In this document: positions 20,796 through 33,100 of the stretch, one piece after another
How positions within the stretch are numbered: position 1 is the stretch's first letter
Layout of the letters: each line of letters starts with the position of its first letter
From: Cheilinus undulatus
Taxonomy: Eukaryota > Chordata > Actinopteri > Labriformes > Labridae
Assembly (NCBI RefSeq): GCF_018320785.1
Contig: NC_054875.1
Coordinates: 4,209,632 to 4,273,631, forward strand
Length of the DNA stretch: 64,000 bases
Direction: 5' to 3'
Translations under genes and position numbers: made by a program
Notes under the pieces: model-generated
What the model was told of the DNA's origin: nothing
The model's input: the letters and a program-made list of their open reading frames with translations, nothing else
Databases searched by the model: none

Positions 20796-22359
20796 GTAAG
20801 TGAGTTACCGTTGAGTTTGTGACCGTCGGTCCGAGCTGCCGCGGAACCCCGCTCGGTGAAAATATGGAGGAGTGAGTTAGTTAGCTCCCCGCAAGACAAA
20901 CTCCGATACAACTTAGTGAAGCGCTCATCTTTTGTTATTTAACCAGCATGCTGGCGCGGCTAACTCACTAACTACATCAGCATCTGTGCTAACACGAGCT
21001 GCGGGTTTCACTCGATATCAAACCAGCTTTTTACAAACGCTAACATCCGAGAATTCAACTTTACGTCGCCTCCGCCGCCGATTTTTGTAACGCAGCCTGG
21101 CTAGCAGTCAAACTTAGCCCCGTGTGGTAATGACCCCGTCCGGCAGTCTGCACCACTTTACACATCGTTTCATCGCCGCATAGTCCCTCATTTCATTTGC
21201 ACTTTCCCCCCATCGCTTTTGGATCTAATATGAGGAACATTTTCACTTTTAGCTGAAGTTTTTCGGCAGGCTTTCAGCAGGGAAAGTGTGGGGATGGAAG
21301 CTTCATGGCAGCTCCATGTTGAGGACCCACAAGATGGCACTACCAGCACCCATCACTTCTCCCCTCATGTAAACTCATCATTTAGTCCTTTATCTCCACT
21401 TCCACTGCTCTCTCTGCTTTTTTAATGAAACAGCGAACATATTGCTCTGGAAAATGTGAGTAATCTCCATGTTAACGTTAAAACACTGAAAATAAAACAG
21501 AAAAAACAGCATTTTAAGTAGGCTGCATGTGATTGTGACTGAACTGTGCGAAGATTTTAAAACATTTCAGTAAATTTTTATGTACGACAGTATTGTTTTC
21601 ATTGATGTAGGTTTTTTTGCATTAAAATAATGCTTATTCTGACTTCACATGGTCGATCAATGTCTAATGAATTGATAAAAAAAAAATAGCAGGCCGGTTG
21701 AACAGTCAGAAATGTTTATTACAAGCCTTAATGACAGTAACATGCTTATTGATAAAAATCAATGCTTTTAACCTATTTGATTCCATAGTTACGAAAATAC
21801 TGGTTCCAAACACCCAGTGTAGGGCAACTTTTTTGTTTTAAGTTGTCAAAAATAGCAGGAAAACTTAGGAAAAACGTCTAAATTGGATAAATACATTAAC
21901 AATGTTTGCAAACGTGTTGTTCTGTCCTTTTTTTTTATACCTAACAGATGTATTTGGACATTTTAGACATTCTGGTTAAAAATATTATTCAAGATCATTA
22001 CGTCTGTGTACTTCATGTTACCACTGATTATCGAAATAATGGAGATTTGATCATTTTGAGAGGCATTATATTCAGTAGGGTAGAATATTTTGACAGTATT
22101 AGTAAATGGAATTGTTTTTAATCTTTTTGTTTGTTTGTTTTTTTACAGTATACAGAGTGTTTAGGAATTTGCCTGCAACTTTAAAACTTTTACAAGCCTC
22201 AAATTGCTGGTAGTGGACATCTACCACTTATGTTTTTGTTACCATAGCATCAAACAGGGTTCAGGTGATTTTTAATGGTAATATCCGCCTTTATAGTTTG
22301 AAAGTATACCCAATATTGTGTATCATCATTTCGCAAAAAAACGAAACAGACCCGATTTT

Positions 22360-22470
22360 ATTTATTTATTGTAGGGGACTGTGCACATTAATGAAAATAG
22401 ACATGCAAATGTCCAGATTGTAGCCATGGGCTTATTTCCATCCGTTGTCCCTGGCAGGTAGATAGTATAC
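22360..22470 (+). repeat. Dispersed repeat fragment
   Basis: GGGGACTGTGCACATTAATG followed by a Pro/Thr-poor AT stretch and TCCCTGGCAGGT. This arrangement is recalled as a widespread teleost dispersed repeat; class not assigned. Confidence 0.35.
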
Positions 22471-23710
22471 GTATTAAAGTGTACATAAAGCATGTATATA
22501 AAGACAATAAAGATATACATAAAATTATGAAATGAGATTTGTGTCATAAAGATTAAAAAAAACTTTTTCAGTATCAAATGAAAATTAGCATTTGAGAACA
22601 AAAAAATGTGATCCAAGCAAAAAAATGTTCTACAAATCTGAAATAGCAACCAAACTATTAGTCTTTGAATTTTGAACATCTGTCTTTTTGTTTACAGTTC
22701 CTGTTTTTTTCTCTCTCAGTGATCAGACTTTTGCTCTCGCTTCTCGTTTTTTTGCGTTTGCTCTGTTTGTTTGTGTTTTTTGATTTTTTTATAGTGCCTA
22801 AGTGCTAGAGTTAAGCACATGTGAAAAGTGAAAATTGTCCTTTTCATGTTTTTTTAAATTACTGATGTGATTTTGGTCCATATTGCTCTGCCTTTATGCT
22901 AAAGATTCACAGGATGACACTACAAACTCCTAGGGCTGCACATTTTTTTGTCAGAATGATTATTAAACTCATTTTTTGAACATTGAAGGCATGAAAAAGT
23001 AAAGTATCAGTATTGACAGATATGACAGTTTCTGCTAACATTTATAACTAATATATAATGGCTATGAATGTAAGCCAACAGACCTACGCCAGCTGAAGTC
23101 TTATTCTTTGTTCCCTCTCATTACTTGAATTTAAAACTCTGTTTTCAGGACTGAAATTTTAGATCTAACTACATTGGTCAGCACAGTTGACTTGTGGAGG
23201 CCAATAGTAAGGATTTAACTGAGTTTAGGGACTTACACTTTCTGTACAGCATAAGTATTTTGTATTTGCATCAAATGTATCGGCCAAAAAAAATCAAATA
23301 GTGGCACAGTGAATATTGGCGAAATCCAATATTTAGCATAAGGGATGCACATTATTAGATTTTTGCCAATATGTGATTTACAGATATTTTCAAACTCATT
23401 TCTAGCTGACAAAGATACCGATAAATGCACACCTTTTTGAATTGGTAAAACACTGCAGGTGTCTGCAGTGCAATAAAGGAATGAGTTTAGTAGAGCTGAG
23501 AGAAATTAGCAGGGAAGTAAACAGCCTGGCCGCCGTTTTATGTCCCTGTTTAACATTTTAGGGGGGCATTGTTAAACATGTTAAGGCCTCACAGTGGGCC
23601 CTGTTGAGTAGAGCAGCGCAGTTAATAAAGTTTCTATTTAAGTTACATTTTTAGGTTCTCATCTTCACTAAAAGGGAAAACTGAGATTAAATGTTTACTG
23701 TGCCGCTCCA

Positions 23711-24136
23711 CTAGGGATGCACGATATTATCGGTCTGGTATCGGCAGATATTAGCTTAAAAAGGCAAATATCGACATCGGCAGATATAATTTTTTGCCAA
23801 TATTTACATCCGATATTTTGCCTGTGTATTTCAGCATAGATCGACTGTAAATTTTGTCCATATATACTAATAAATTAGTTGAGTTTTAGTCTGAACCAGT
23901 AGACCTATGTCAGGTGAGGTCTTTTTCTTTATTTATCCTCATTCTTTAAACTTGACAGTGTTTTTAAGGACTAAAAATTGTTTCTCTGTTCATCCTTGAA
24001 CCTTAAAATGTCCAAAAGAACTGACATTTTTTGTCGGAAAATGGTATTTAAATATTGGCAGCGATATCAGCTAAAATGAATCTGTAAGTATGGGCATATC
24101 GGATATCGGCAGAAATCCAGTATTGTGCATCCCTAG
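23711..24136. mobile_element. MITE with CTAGGGATGCACGATATT ends
   Basis: It begins CTAGGGATGCACGATATTAT and ends AGTATTGTGCATCCCTAG, near-perfect inverted termini. Inside, ATCGGCAGATAT and GATATCGGCAGAAAT recur. Decayed relatives are seen near 23337-23430, 10870-10935 and 41250-41570. No coding capacity. Confidence 0.7.
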
Positions 24137-25912
24137 TTCTAATCATGGGTTTTGCCATTCATGATAAGTTTGTTAGTCTTTGTTGTGACATTTTGGGCCC
24201 AAAAGTACAACCCTAACCCTTTCATATCTGCTGATACCAGTGTTTAACTTTTTAAGCTTTAAGCCAATATCTGCCAGTGCCAATATCATGCTGATAATTT
24301 TGTGCATCCTTGTTTTGCATCTCTAGCCTTACAGTCTTTTAGCTGTATGGCTATAAACGGTATATACAGGAATAGGACATTTTTTATATAAAGAAATAAC
24401 GTATCATATTCACAATAGCAGAATTATACACTCTGGTATTATTTTACAAAAATGAAACCATATTGTAACTTGTTTTTGCAGTTTGGTGTGGGTGTTTTTT
24501 GATACTATGAATAAAAAAAAATCAGATATTCTACCTTTTAAAAACACATAGACTTAGTGTGTTAGAGATCAGAACATTTTAACAACTCTAACTATTGTAC
24601 TGCAAAGTTTTGCTGCTTTATACTTTGCTGATTTTGCACAATTTAAAAAACTTTCAACAATTAAAATCAAACTGTGGCACCAAATGAATGTTCAAACAAA
24701 TCCCAAGTAAAGTAAGGATTGAACTATAATCCAGTGAAATGATCCTAAATGATAATGATGAAGGTTTTATTGTTGTTGAGAGTGAAATTTGCAGTTCTGG
24801 AGGATGGTCCTGTTCACACTGTTAATTATTGATGCAAGTGCTGGTCTCACTCCTGGCAGGTTTAAATACTTGATGTTCACTCTTGAGTGGTTTAAAATAG
24901 AAAACATATTTAATTTATGGGCCTAGTTTATGTTTTTGTCTGTCAAATTTGTTTAGTTTCTGCACTCTGAAACCACAAGTGCTCCAAGATGTACTTAAAA
25001 TATCAGATGAACTGGAGCAGCTTTAGGTAAGTTGGCTGTAGAAAGTCCATTCCCTAAATTAAAATTTATTGTTACTATAATTCTTAATACCTTGATTTGT
25101 AAACGCCTGTCTTGTGCAAAGCTAAAGTAGCTTTTGATGTAATAATGAAGTACCAGGTGTATATCACTTCCTCTGTGTTTTAAAGGTCTAAAATTATAGC
25201 ACTGAGGGATATGATTCATTACTCTGAACACACTCAGTGCAGTTTATTTTGACTATCCTTCAGACACTCTTCTGCTTCTCAAAATACTCACTGGAGGGTC
25301 AAAAATAATAGTTAAAAATAGACCAAACAAAAACAGTATGTTGTTTCCTAAAGCCCTTTATTTAAAGAAAGGAATATTTTCATGCCCACAGGGGTAACTT
25401 ATGTTTTGTAGATCCACCTGTTGTAGATTTCTGTGAATGTATTTTTTATGAGAAAGTAATTTAATGTTTATGTAGTGCAGTAGTGTAAAGTTTTTAATGT
25501 AGAAACAACTTTTAAAATGGTCTGGTGTAGGGATGCACATGATTAGGAAACCAATTAGTTAAATATAATCCCATTGTAGCTGGTACCGGCATAGCTAGTT
25601 GGTAAATTACTTCTTGATCATTTTACAAATCAGTTTATGCCCACAATATAGGCCAAATGCCCCATCTAGACTGTATCACAGAGGCCCCCACTAAATGCTC
25701 GGTCGTTTTTCTTTATGACTACTGCCATGCTGCATGAATGCTCTTAAATCCAATGTAAACAACAGTGAGGTGATAGCATTGATAGCATGTCATAAGGACA
25801 GCACAGTTTGGCACTGTCTGGTCCAGAAAATGGGGATAAAGTTATCCAGGGGCTGTGTCAGGTTTTATTCACATATAACTGAAGCACTGAGGGATGATTT
25901 TCAGCTAAACTA

Positions 25913-26768
25913 CAGGTGTCAAACTCAAGGCCTGAGGGCCAAATTCGGCCCAGGGTGCAGCTTTACCCAGCTCACAAGATTATATCTGAACTAGTATTGG
26001 CTTGCTGCTATGAGGTCTGCAGATTTCCTCCAGTGTAAAAATGTAAATTTAACCTTAAAGATTAAAAAAAAAAATCCTTGTTATAAAAATCTGAAAAAGT
26101 AGAGAGTAGAAATAGTCAGGAATGAGGGAAAGAAATTAATTTGTGTTTTCATTTCATATTTTCATTTTGCATCCCAAGATTATGACTGAAACTTAGCATT
26201 TTGACTTTTTATTTCATATTTTGACCTTTTAGATTCACAATTTTTCATTTTAAATCAAATCTTGACCTTTTAAACTCCTAACTTTGACTTTTATTTCCAT
26301 GTTTTCACTTTTTAAACTCTTGATCGAGGGTTTTATCCCATGTTTTGACCTTTTAGAGACACTGTTTTGAATTTTAGTTTCTAGTTTGACTTTTCAAACT
26401 CTTGATTTTGTGTTTAATCTCATATCTTGACCTTTAAACTCATGATTGCAACTCTCTAGTATATTTGCCTTTTAAAACCTTATTTTGACTTTTAGTTGAC
26501 TTTAAACTCATTTATTTATTTAGCATTTATTTGACCTGGACACACAGTAACATTGATGCTGTGATATTGAATAATTTTGACTTTTTTTTTTTTTTTTTTT
26601 TTTAAGAAATCTTAAAATCATTTATCATCACTGTTTAATTTCCCCCCAGATTCCTTACCTGTGAAAACACGGCTGACAGCTTTCAGTGAAATCTTGACCC
26701 TGTTAGACCCTCAGGTTAATCCTGAATTCAGATTTCAGCCCTTGCTGTGATTGAGTTTGACACCCCTG
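25913..26768 (-). mobile_element. Non-autonomous hAT-like element, second copy
   Basis: Ends CAGGTGTCAAACTCAAGGCC and GATTGAGTTTGACACCCCTG; same family as 16458-17490 but inverted. The interior has TTTGACTTTT/TTGACCTTTTAAACTC units, the complement of the first copy's array, plus a dispersed fragment and a T run (26582-26603). GCTAAAC flanks both ends within two bases, a likely target duplication. Confidence 0.75.
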
Positions 26769-27446
26769 GGCTAAACAGTGTGGACAGTAAGGTGCAAAAA
26801 TGGTCAAAGGAGCTGCTAACACTAACTTTGCACCGTTACAGTGTAAAGTTGGCTTACATAGTGTGCATACTGGATTTTAGACCAGCCGCCTTGGTACAGT
26901 TATACCCTGCATTTGAAATGATCCCCATAGGAACATTCCTAGCCAAGGGTAGGGTTGACCAGAATTGAGTTTTAAGCACTGATACTGTTAACTAGTTTAT
27001 GAGACTGATAACCAATATGGAAGTATCAAAATTTACTTTGTGATAGTTTAATTCTGCTTGTATGTGTTTAATACACCAAACACAAATCTTATAGAATGAA
27101 TTTGATATGAACATGATCCAAATATAAACCAAAGGGTTTCTTATGAAACATTTCATCCAGTCGTTTATGTTTAACTACAGGCTGGAGCCAAAAGAAGGAC
27201 AGATCTGCTCTGTGTCGCAGTGCATGGTTAATTTGGTAAACAAATCAAGTGCTGGGGTTTGACTGAGTAGATTTAAAACAACAAGGTTCAGAAGGGCCCT
27301 GTATGTTTTTCTTTTCTTTCACTCTCATTGGCAGAAAAGACCAACTGACTTTGTAATACAGGAAATACAGGTTTATCTTAAAGATCTAAGAGCAGCGTGA
27401 TAAACAGAGATCTGAGTGTGGATGCAGCAGAATGTCTGTAGATGAC

Positions 27447-27795
27447 AGGGCTGTACAATTAATCCATATTTAGATTCAATCACAATTTGTTGTGCTTCAG
27501 TTTTCAGAAGGAGCAGTATTTCTCTGACCTGAAATGTGTGTCAACATACCAGTTTAAAACTTTTGTTTGCAGGAGAGATGCAATACAAACACGTCATGCA
27601 ATCATTGAAGAGTCTTTTTTTTTTTAAAGTTAACAAAAAAGGACTTTCCTTGTTTTTATTTTTATTTTTCCTAAGTTAAAACAAAAATGACAGAAAATGA
27701 TCACTCCCTTTTAATACAGTTTATATCAAATTTGCAGTGCGAGTCAAAATAATCAGATATCAGATAATCAGATTTTCAAAAATTTTCAGCCCTAG
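27447..27795 (+). mobile_element. MITE of the GGGCTG(A/T)ACAATT family
   Basis: It begins AGGGCTGTACAATTAATCC and ends AAAATTTTCAGCCCTAG. Interior words (TTTCTCTGACCTGAAATGTG, CGTCATGCAATCATT) match the 5701-6145 copy. Confidence 0.6.
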
Positions 27796-28369
27796 TTTAA
27801 TCTATCTTACATTATGAAGGTTATAGCATATAATTATTTATTGCTTTTGTATGTTGAAAAGTACAAAAAATGAGAAATTAAAAAAAATAATGGCATATTT
27901 AATCTCAATTAGATTAATTTCCTAAGAAGATGATATCAGAATAATCCAGCAATGACTGAAAAATAGCCTAAACTGATTTTTTTTCTGCAGTAAGGAGGAA
28001 AATTTAATGTATTTCTTTTCTATTGTAAAAAGGTAAATTTCATTTAAATGGTAATTGCTCAGCCTCTGTGTGCTGAGGATTCTTTGCAGTAGTTGCACAC
28101 AGATTAGCACAAAATAATTCATGAAAAGATAAGATTTCTTTGATCACAAATAAAAGCCAGTGTTCATGAGATTGTCTACAGTTTTTGCAGTTTCAAACTC
28201 TGCTAAAGTTTGAAGCATGGAGACCCCATCTGCAGCTGTAGCACTCTGCTACTGACGCAGAGACCTCCATCCTGTCAGCTGCCAGCATGGTGGCTGACGC
28301 AATTTTACTAATCTACAATGTTTAAGTCAGTGATCAAGCCCTCACGTTATAAGAGGAATATTTGGGGAT

Positions 28370-28524
28370 GGGCTTTTTATGCCTATTGACAGAGGAGGAC
28401 AGTGGACAGAATTGGAAACAGGGATGAGAGAGCCGGGGAGAGACATGCAGGAAAGTGCCACAGGCTGGATTCAAACCTGGGCCAACTGCGTACATGGGGC
28501 GTGCCTTAAATCACTAGGCCACCT
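28370..28524 (-). mobile_element. tRNA-headed SINE
   Basis: On the minus strand it starts GGTGGCCTAGTGATTTAAGG (A-box-like) and continues to CCCAGGTTTGAATCC (B box GGTTTGAATCC), then a SINE body (TGCATGTCTCTCCCCGGC). The two boxes stand at tRNA-like spacing. A shorter relative lies at 61540-61690. Confidence 0.6.
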
Positions 28525-29462
28525 GCATTCCTAGTGGAATGATTTTAATACACTTGATAACCTTCTTAATGGGCCATGTGTGCAAAATAGAAAAAGTCTG
28601 TGCATCTGTCTGAGTGAGCTACACAGGGTCATCCTCCTTAAAGCTGTCCGTCAAAATGGACAGCTTTCAAATTTTCTGTCACCTTTTGAAAGATACCATC
28701 AGTGATGGAGAATTTTCAGTTAACGTGACCTTTGCATCAAGGGCTTTTATTTTGAAAGCAGAGGCAAGGAAGTGTGTTAATGACAAGCCATTGACGGCAG
28801 TGAGCGGAATACTTTTGCTGCCTGTTAACACAAGCTGTAGTGTTATGCTACATTTCAAAAACAGAAATGGATATTATCAGAACGCCACTATCTCTGCTTG
28901 TTAAACAAACGCTGTAGGTGACTAAATTGAGAAGAAAAGCCAAGAAAATAAAATATCCCTGTACGACATGATGCTCCCAGTGCCTTGCCGAGCTTCCGTG
29001 TTGATATCTTGAGAGGGACAGAATAAAAGAAAAAATGCAATGTGGTAAAAACGGCATGTTTCCTTGTATCGTTCATGGCCTGTAAGGCCTCTGCAATAGG
29101 AAATGAGTTTATTTCATTGATGATGTTTGCTGTTAGGACAGGCTTTAACAGCCTCAACAAAAATATGAAAACTTCTGAAGCCTGTTGAAGGTGGAGATGA
29201 TTTATTGATAACAAATACAGACAAAAGACTTCTTATGACATCTGCACTGCAAAACATCAGATGTTTGTCATTTAAACTCATTGAAGTTGCTTCTAAAGCA
29301 TATAAAGTTCAATGTTGTTGGTAGTAAAAACGTAAATGAATACTTGTTTTACTCTTTGTTGTCTTTGTTAGCTGAAGTCCATTAATGTGTCTCATTGTGC
29401 CGTCCCCCTTCAGTCAAAGTATCATTTTCAGATAGTGACACTGTTTTTCTTGTTGTTTGCAG

Positions 29463-29909
29463 GTCTGTGAAGATGTTGATCTGCCTCTGTGATTCAGCTG
29501 CTGTGTCTGTGGCGTTCAGGGCTGCTGAATACTAAAATAGACTGCGGGCCAACACAAGAGCTCTTCTCAGGGAACACACAGACCCAGTCACTGCTTCCAA
29601 AGCTCCTCATCACCGCAGCCCTTTTGGGGTTGCTATGGCAGCTGCTGTCACAGAGACCAAGTGCTGGACACAGGCTTGCCCCAGTAAGGCAGGACAGACC
29701 ACTAGTCATTGCAGCAAGAGACCATCAAACAGTCAACAAACAGCACTTAGCATTAATTCTAGCACTCTAAGTTAACAAAACGAGCAGAGGTCTGCAGGCT
29801 GATGGTCGGCGCTCTGGAGAATCCTCATGAGTCTTGTCTGTGTCTGCTCCGGCTCTTGGCCAGAGTCCCCGTGCAGCAGCAGAGCCAGTACTGTTCCTTC
29901 TGTTAGACC
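29463..29909 (+). other. PLAG-family exon 2, upstream part: leader or decayed finger region
   Basis: The acceptor TTGTTTGCAG precedes 29463. In the frame of the downstream fingers this stretch is open only from about 29763 and reads ...RVPVQQQSQYCSFC then TAG (29904-29906) directly before [14 protein letters not shown]-x-TMFH aligns with finger 3 of PLAG proteins (CNYCEKMFH), so the TAG replaces a finger residue. Stops in all frames upstream exclude a continuous reading of fingers 1-2. Half-finger-like words FSCCVCG (about 29493) and KCWTQAC (about 29656) may be relics. CTGTTCCTTCTGTTAG also resembles a splice acceptor. Confidence 0.5.
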
Positions 29910-30121
29910 ATGTTCCACCAGCAGGACCATCTGAAGAGCCAGCTGCAGGAGAGCCACCCAGCCAGCAGGCAGCTCTTCCACTGCCAGGAGTGTGGGAAGC
30001 AGTACAACACCCAGCTGGGCTATAGACGCCACCTGGTGGCCGCCCACAGCGCCTCAGCAAACCTGCCCTGCCCAGAGGGGGCGCCCTCACTGCTGGAGCA
30101 CCTTGGCAGCCATATTGACAG
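29910..30121 (+). CDS. plagl2: PLAG-family coding exon 2 (fingers 3*, 4, 5*)
   Basis: It runs from MFHQQDHLK through one good finger to [10 protein letters not shown], ending at the donor GACAG|GTAGGG. Fingers 3 and 5 are degenerate here. The downstream ATG has a strong Kozak context (ACCATG), but several ATGs precede it in the exon. Confidence 0.75.
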
Positions 30122-33100
30122 GTAGGGATGAAACAGTTCAGACTTGTTTATGGTTCCTAAAATACCATCGTCACTACCTCTAAAATCATGCACATCTGTT
30201 AATTTGGGTAACGGATGTTGGGGGAAAAAAAGTCATCCACCAGAGGGCGCTGTCTCTCACAGCGCCCTCTGGTGGATGACATCTGGAAGTAAAGGTAAAC
30301 ATTTTGGGAGCAGGAGGCATCACTGTTTCTCTTCTTTGCTCACCATCTGTCTGGAGCAGACTTTAACATTCACGTCTTTGGGACGCTTTAGGAAAATGAG
30401 CCTGATTAGGCTGCTGTGTTGTAGCTATGCTGTAGTCTGTAGTCTATTTATTGTGGTATCAAAAAAACAACAACAACAATTGAAGACTGGAAAAAAGGGA
30501 CATCTGCATTTATTAAACAACAGTTCCACTTTAAATATAACAGTGTATGCAAAAAAGTGCCATAGACGTGCATTAGGCTTAAAATATGTTCTTATACTTT
30601 GGCTCCAGCTTGTTTACCTTTTAAAACCTTTGTTGTCCTCCACTAAACAGAGCGGTAGGTCTTTGCAGATATATTTATTGATACACTTAATGATCAGTTC
30701 AGCCCTCACGCTGTTGTGGGGTTGTGAACGCTTCCTAAGTTTCTTTTGGCCTCGACGGATTCTGCTCTTCACAACTTCACAAATCTTTTCGAGGTGACGA
30801 TTAGCCAAGTGTCTACTCATGTTACTCATATTCTCCATCAAGTGTGTCACTACAGTCTGACAGTGCCTGCAGATTGTTTTTGTTTGTCCGTCACCTTTTC
30901 TCCTTTCTCATTTCTTGATACTGGGAAACCAAAATGCCTCCACACATCAGATTTAAAAGTTGCAACAATCCCTGAACGTTTGTAACTCTGTTCTCACTCG
31001 CCACGCGTAGCAACCTGCCATCTTCATGCTGTTAGATCAAGCAAGCGAGTGGAATTCAGAAGATGAAGTGGGAACTTTAACTCTGCTCCACTTAAAAAAA
31101 AAACAAAACAGAAACTTTGTGCCCTGAAGACCTATTGTTTGAAACCCTCACATGCCTATGGCAGTATTGAGACACTTCTCTCACCATGATACCTCTTAAA
31201 AAGTTAAATATCAGTTTTGGCAGATATTAAAATTTCTGCCTGAATCGATTCAATTCTGATTCTGAAGGCCCTGATTTGATTCAAGTCTGGATTTGATTTG
31301 ATTGTATTTGTTATCTTAGTAACAAAACCTATGTTACTTCTACAGTTAAGAGATTCTCAGAGAACTTCAGTTGGAAATGTACAAAGAATGTTCCAACTTG
31401 GAACATTATTAAAAATATCAGGGTTTGCCTAAAAAAAATTGACCCTAAACTAGTAGTATTTACATGACTATTTTACCTTCATGTGGCTCATCCTGGATAT
31501 GCTTTTTTTTGGTCCAGTTTACCTCTGTCTTTGTAGTGTTTAAAAAACATATATTAAAAGATCAATCTTTTGATTATATTACTCGATATCTTAAAGGAGT
31601 GTTGGTCTTGACCAGAAGAACTGCCTGAATTGACGTCTTTTTCTTTATTCATCATCACCCCTTACACAAAATTGTTCATTTGTTCCTCCTTAAACTGAAG
31701 ATAGTGTGTTTTTGAAAAGTGCATGATCACCAAAAGACATTAATTTTTAATCCATTTACCCATGGTTGCATAGAAATCTCTGCAATTTCCAAATGAATTA
31801 TCTAATTACTTGGAAAATCCAGCTTTGTTAGCCTATGGGGAGAAATAAGTTGAAAACTTGTGAAAATGACTGAATTTTACATTCCTTCACACATTTGTGA
31901 CCCACTGGAAACAGCCCTGCACCCCTCTTCTGGGTCCTGACCCACCAGTTGGGAACTGCTGCTCTAGAGAGAGACTATTGGCTTTAAATGTTGATACATC
32001 TTGTCAGATCTACTTCCTGACATCCAAAAAGATCATTTGTCATTTCTTAGAGTGGCAATCTCCTCTTCAGCAGCAGTAAGATAAAAACCTACTTCTTCCT
32101 GTACGCTTTTGATAATGTGTTTCTAATGTTCTCTGAAACTCTTCTCTGTATCACGGTTTTTTTTGTATTTACTTTCTCTAGTAACCTTTCTCTTCCTGCT
32201 CACAGCAGCTTTTGTTTTAGAATATTTTAGCCCATTTCAACCATACTGCTATGACACTGATTGCTCTGATAAATTTGATCACATCATGATCTGAAGTTCT
32301 TGTATGTTTACGTCTCTGTTGACAGGCCTCCACCGTCAGAGGGAAATACTAATGCTGCTGTACCAGTGAGAGAGAGGAAGTATTCATGTGAGCGATGCGA
32401 CCGCCGCTTTTATACCCGTAAGGATGTTCGGCGCCACGCTGTTGTGCACACAGGCCGCCGTGACTTCCTGTGCCCACGCTGCGCTCAACGCTTTGGCCGC
32501 AGAGACCACCTGACCCGCCACCTGAAGAAGAGCCATGCTCAGGAGGCCGGAGTGATGCCACCCTGTGCACCCAGCACTCCTGTGGCTACACCCACTCCCG
32601 CCGCGCAGTGCCCGGTGAAGGAGGAGCCCAGCCCCGTGACCTCTGACATGGGATCTGTCCCCAAGGAGCCCATGGAGAATTACTCCAGGGACATGTACAA
32701 CTCCTACCCCATCACCAATCCTGTCCCCGGGTTGAGCCACCCTCATGGCCTCATGCAGGGCTCCTTGTCCTCCAGCATGGGCGTGAGTCGCCACATGTCC
32801 CCGCAACCATCTCACCCCCACCACCACCACCTGCAGCCCCCTGTGGCCCCGCAGCAGCAGCCCTACAGCAACATGACCAGGTACCAGCACGGATCTACCT
32901 CATATCCTCGCGCCGACGTGGACAGCTTCCTGCTGGACCTGCAGAGCGCCCCCCCGCCTCACCTGAGTGTGGCCAACTCCTCTACCTCTACGTCTGCCTC
33001 TCCTCAGAGAGAGGTGCTGGGTGAAGGGGTGGGTGCTGGCGGCGACCCCCACCTGCTGTCCAGGAGCCCAGCGATCTCCTCCACCGAGCTGTCCTGCACC

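Larger units (their letters stand above)
20796..29462 (+). other. PLAG-family gene intron 1 (8.7 kb)
   Basis: No coding exon for fingers 1 or 2 was found. GCTAAC-type words cluster at 20870-21130. Repeats include a dispersed fragment at 22360-22470, a MITE at 23711-24136, a hAT-like element at 25913-26768, a MITE at 27447-27795 and a tRNA-headed SINE at 28370-28524. The remainder is AT-rich without recognisable content. Confidence 0.6.

Noticed and set aside
29489..29770. 93-codon frame in PLAG exon 2, Leu-rich
   Set aside because: Out of phase with the zinc fingers, stops before them and resembles no PLAG N-terminus.
30144..30797. 217-codon open frame in the PLAG-gene intron
   Set aside because: It has no motif, crosses the CTCF-like palindrome, and the codon use matches intronic AT-rich DNA.
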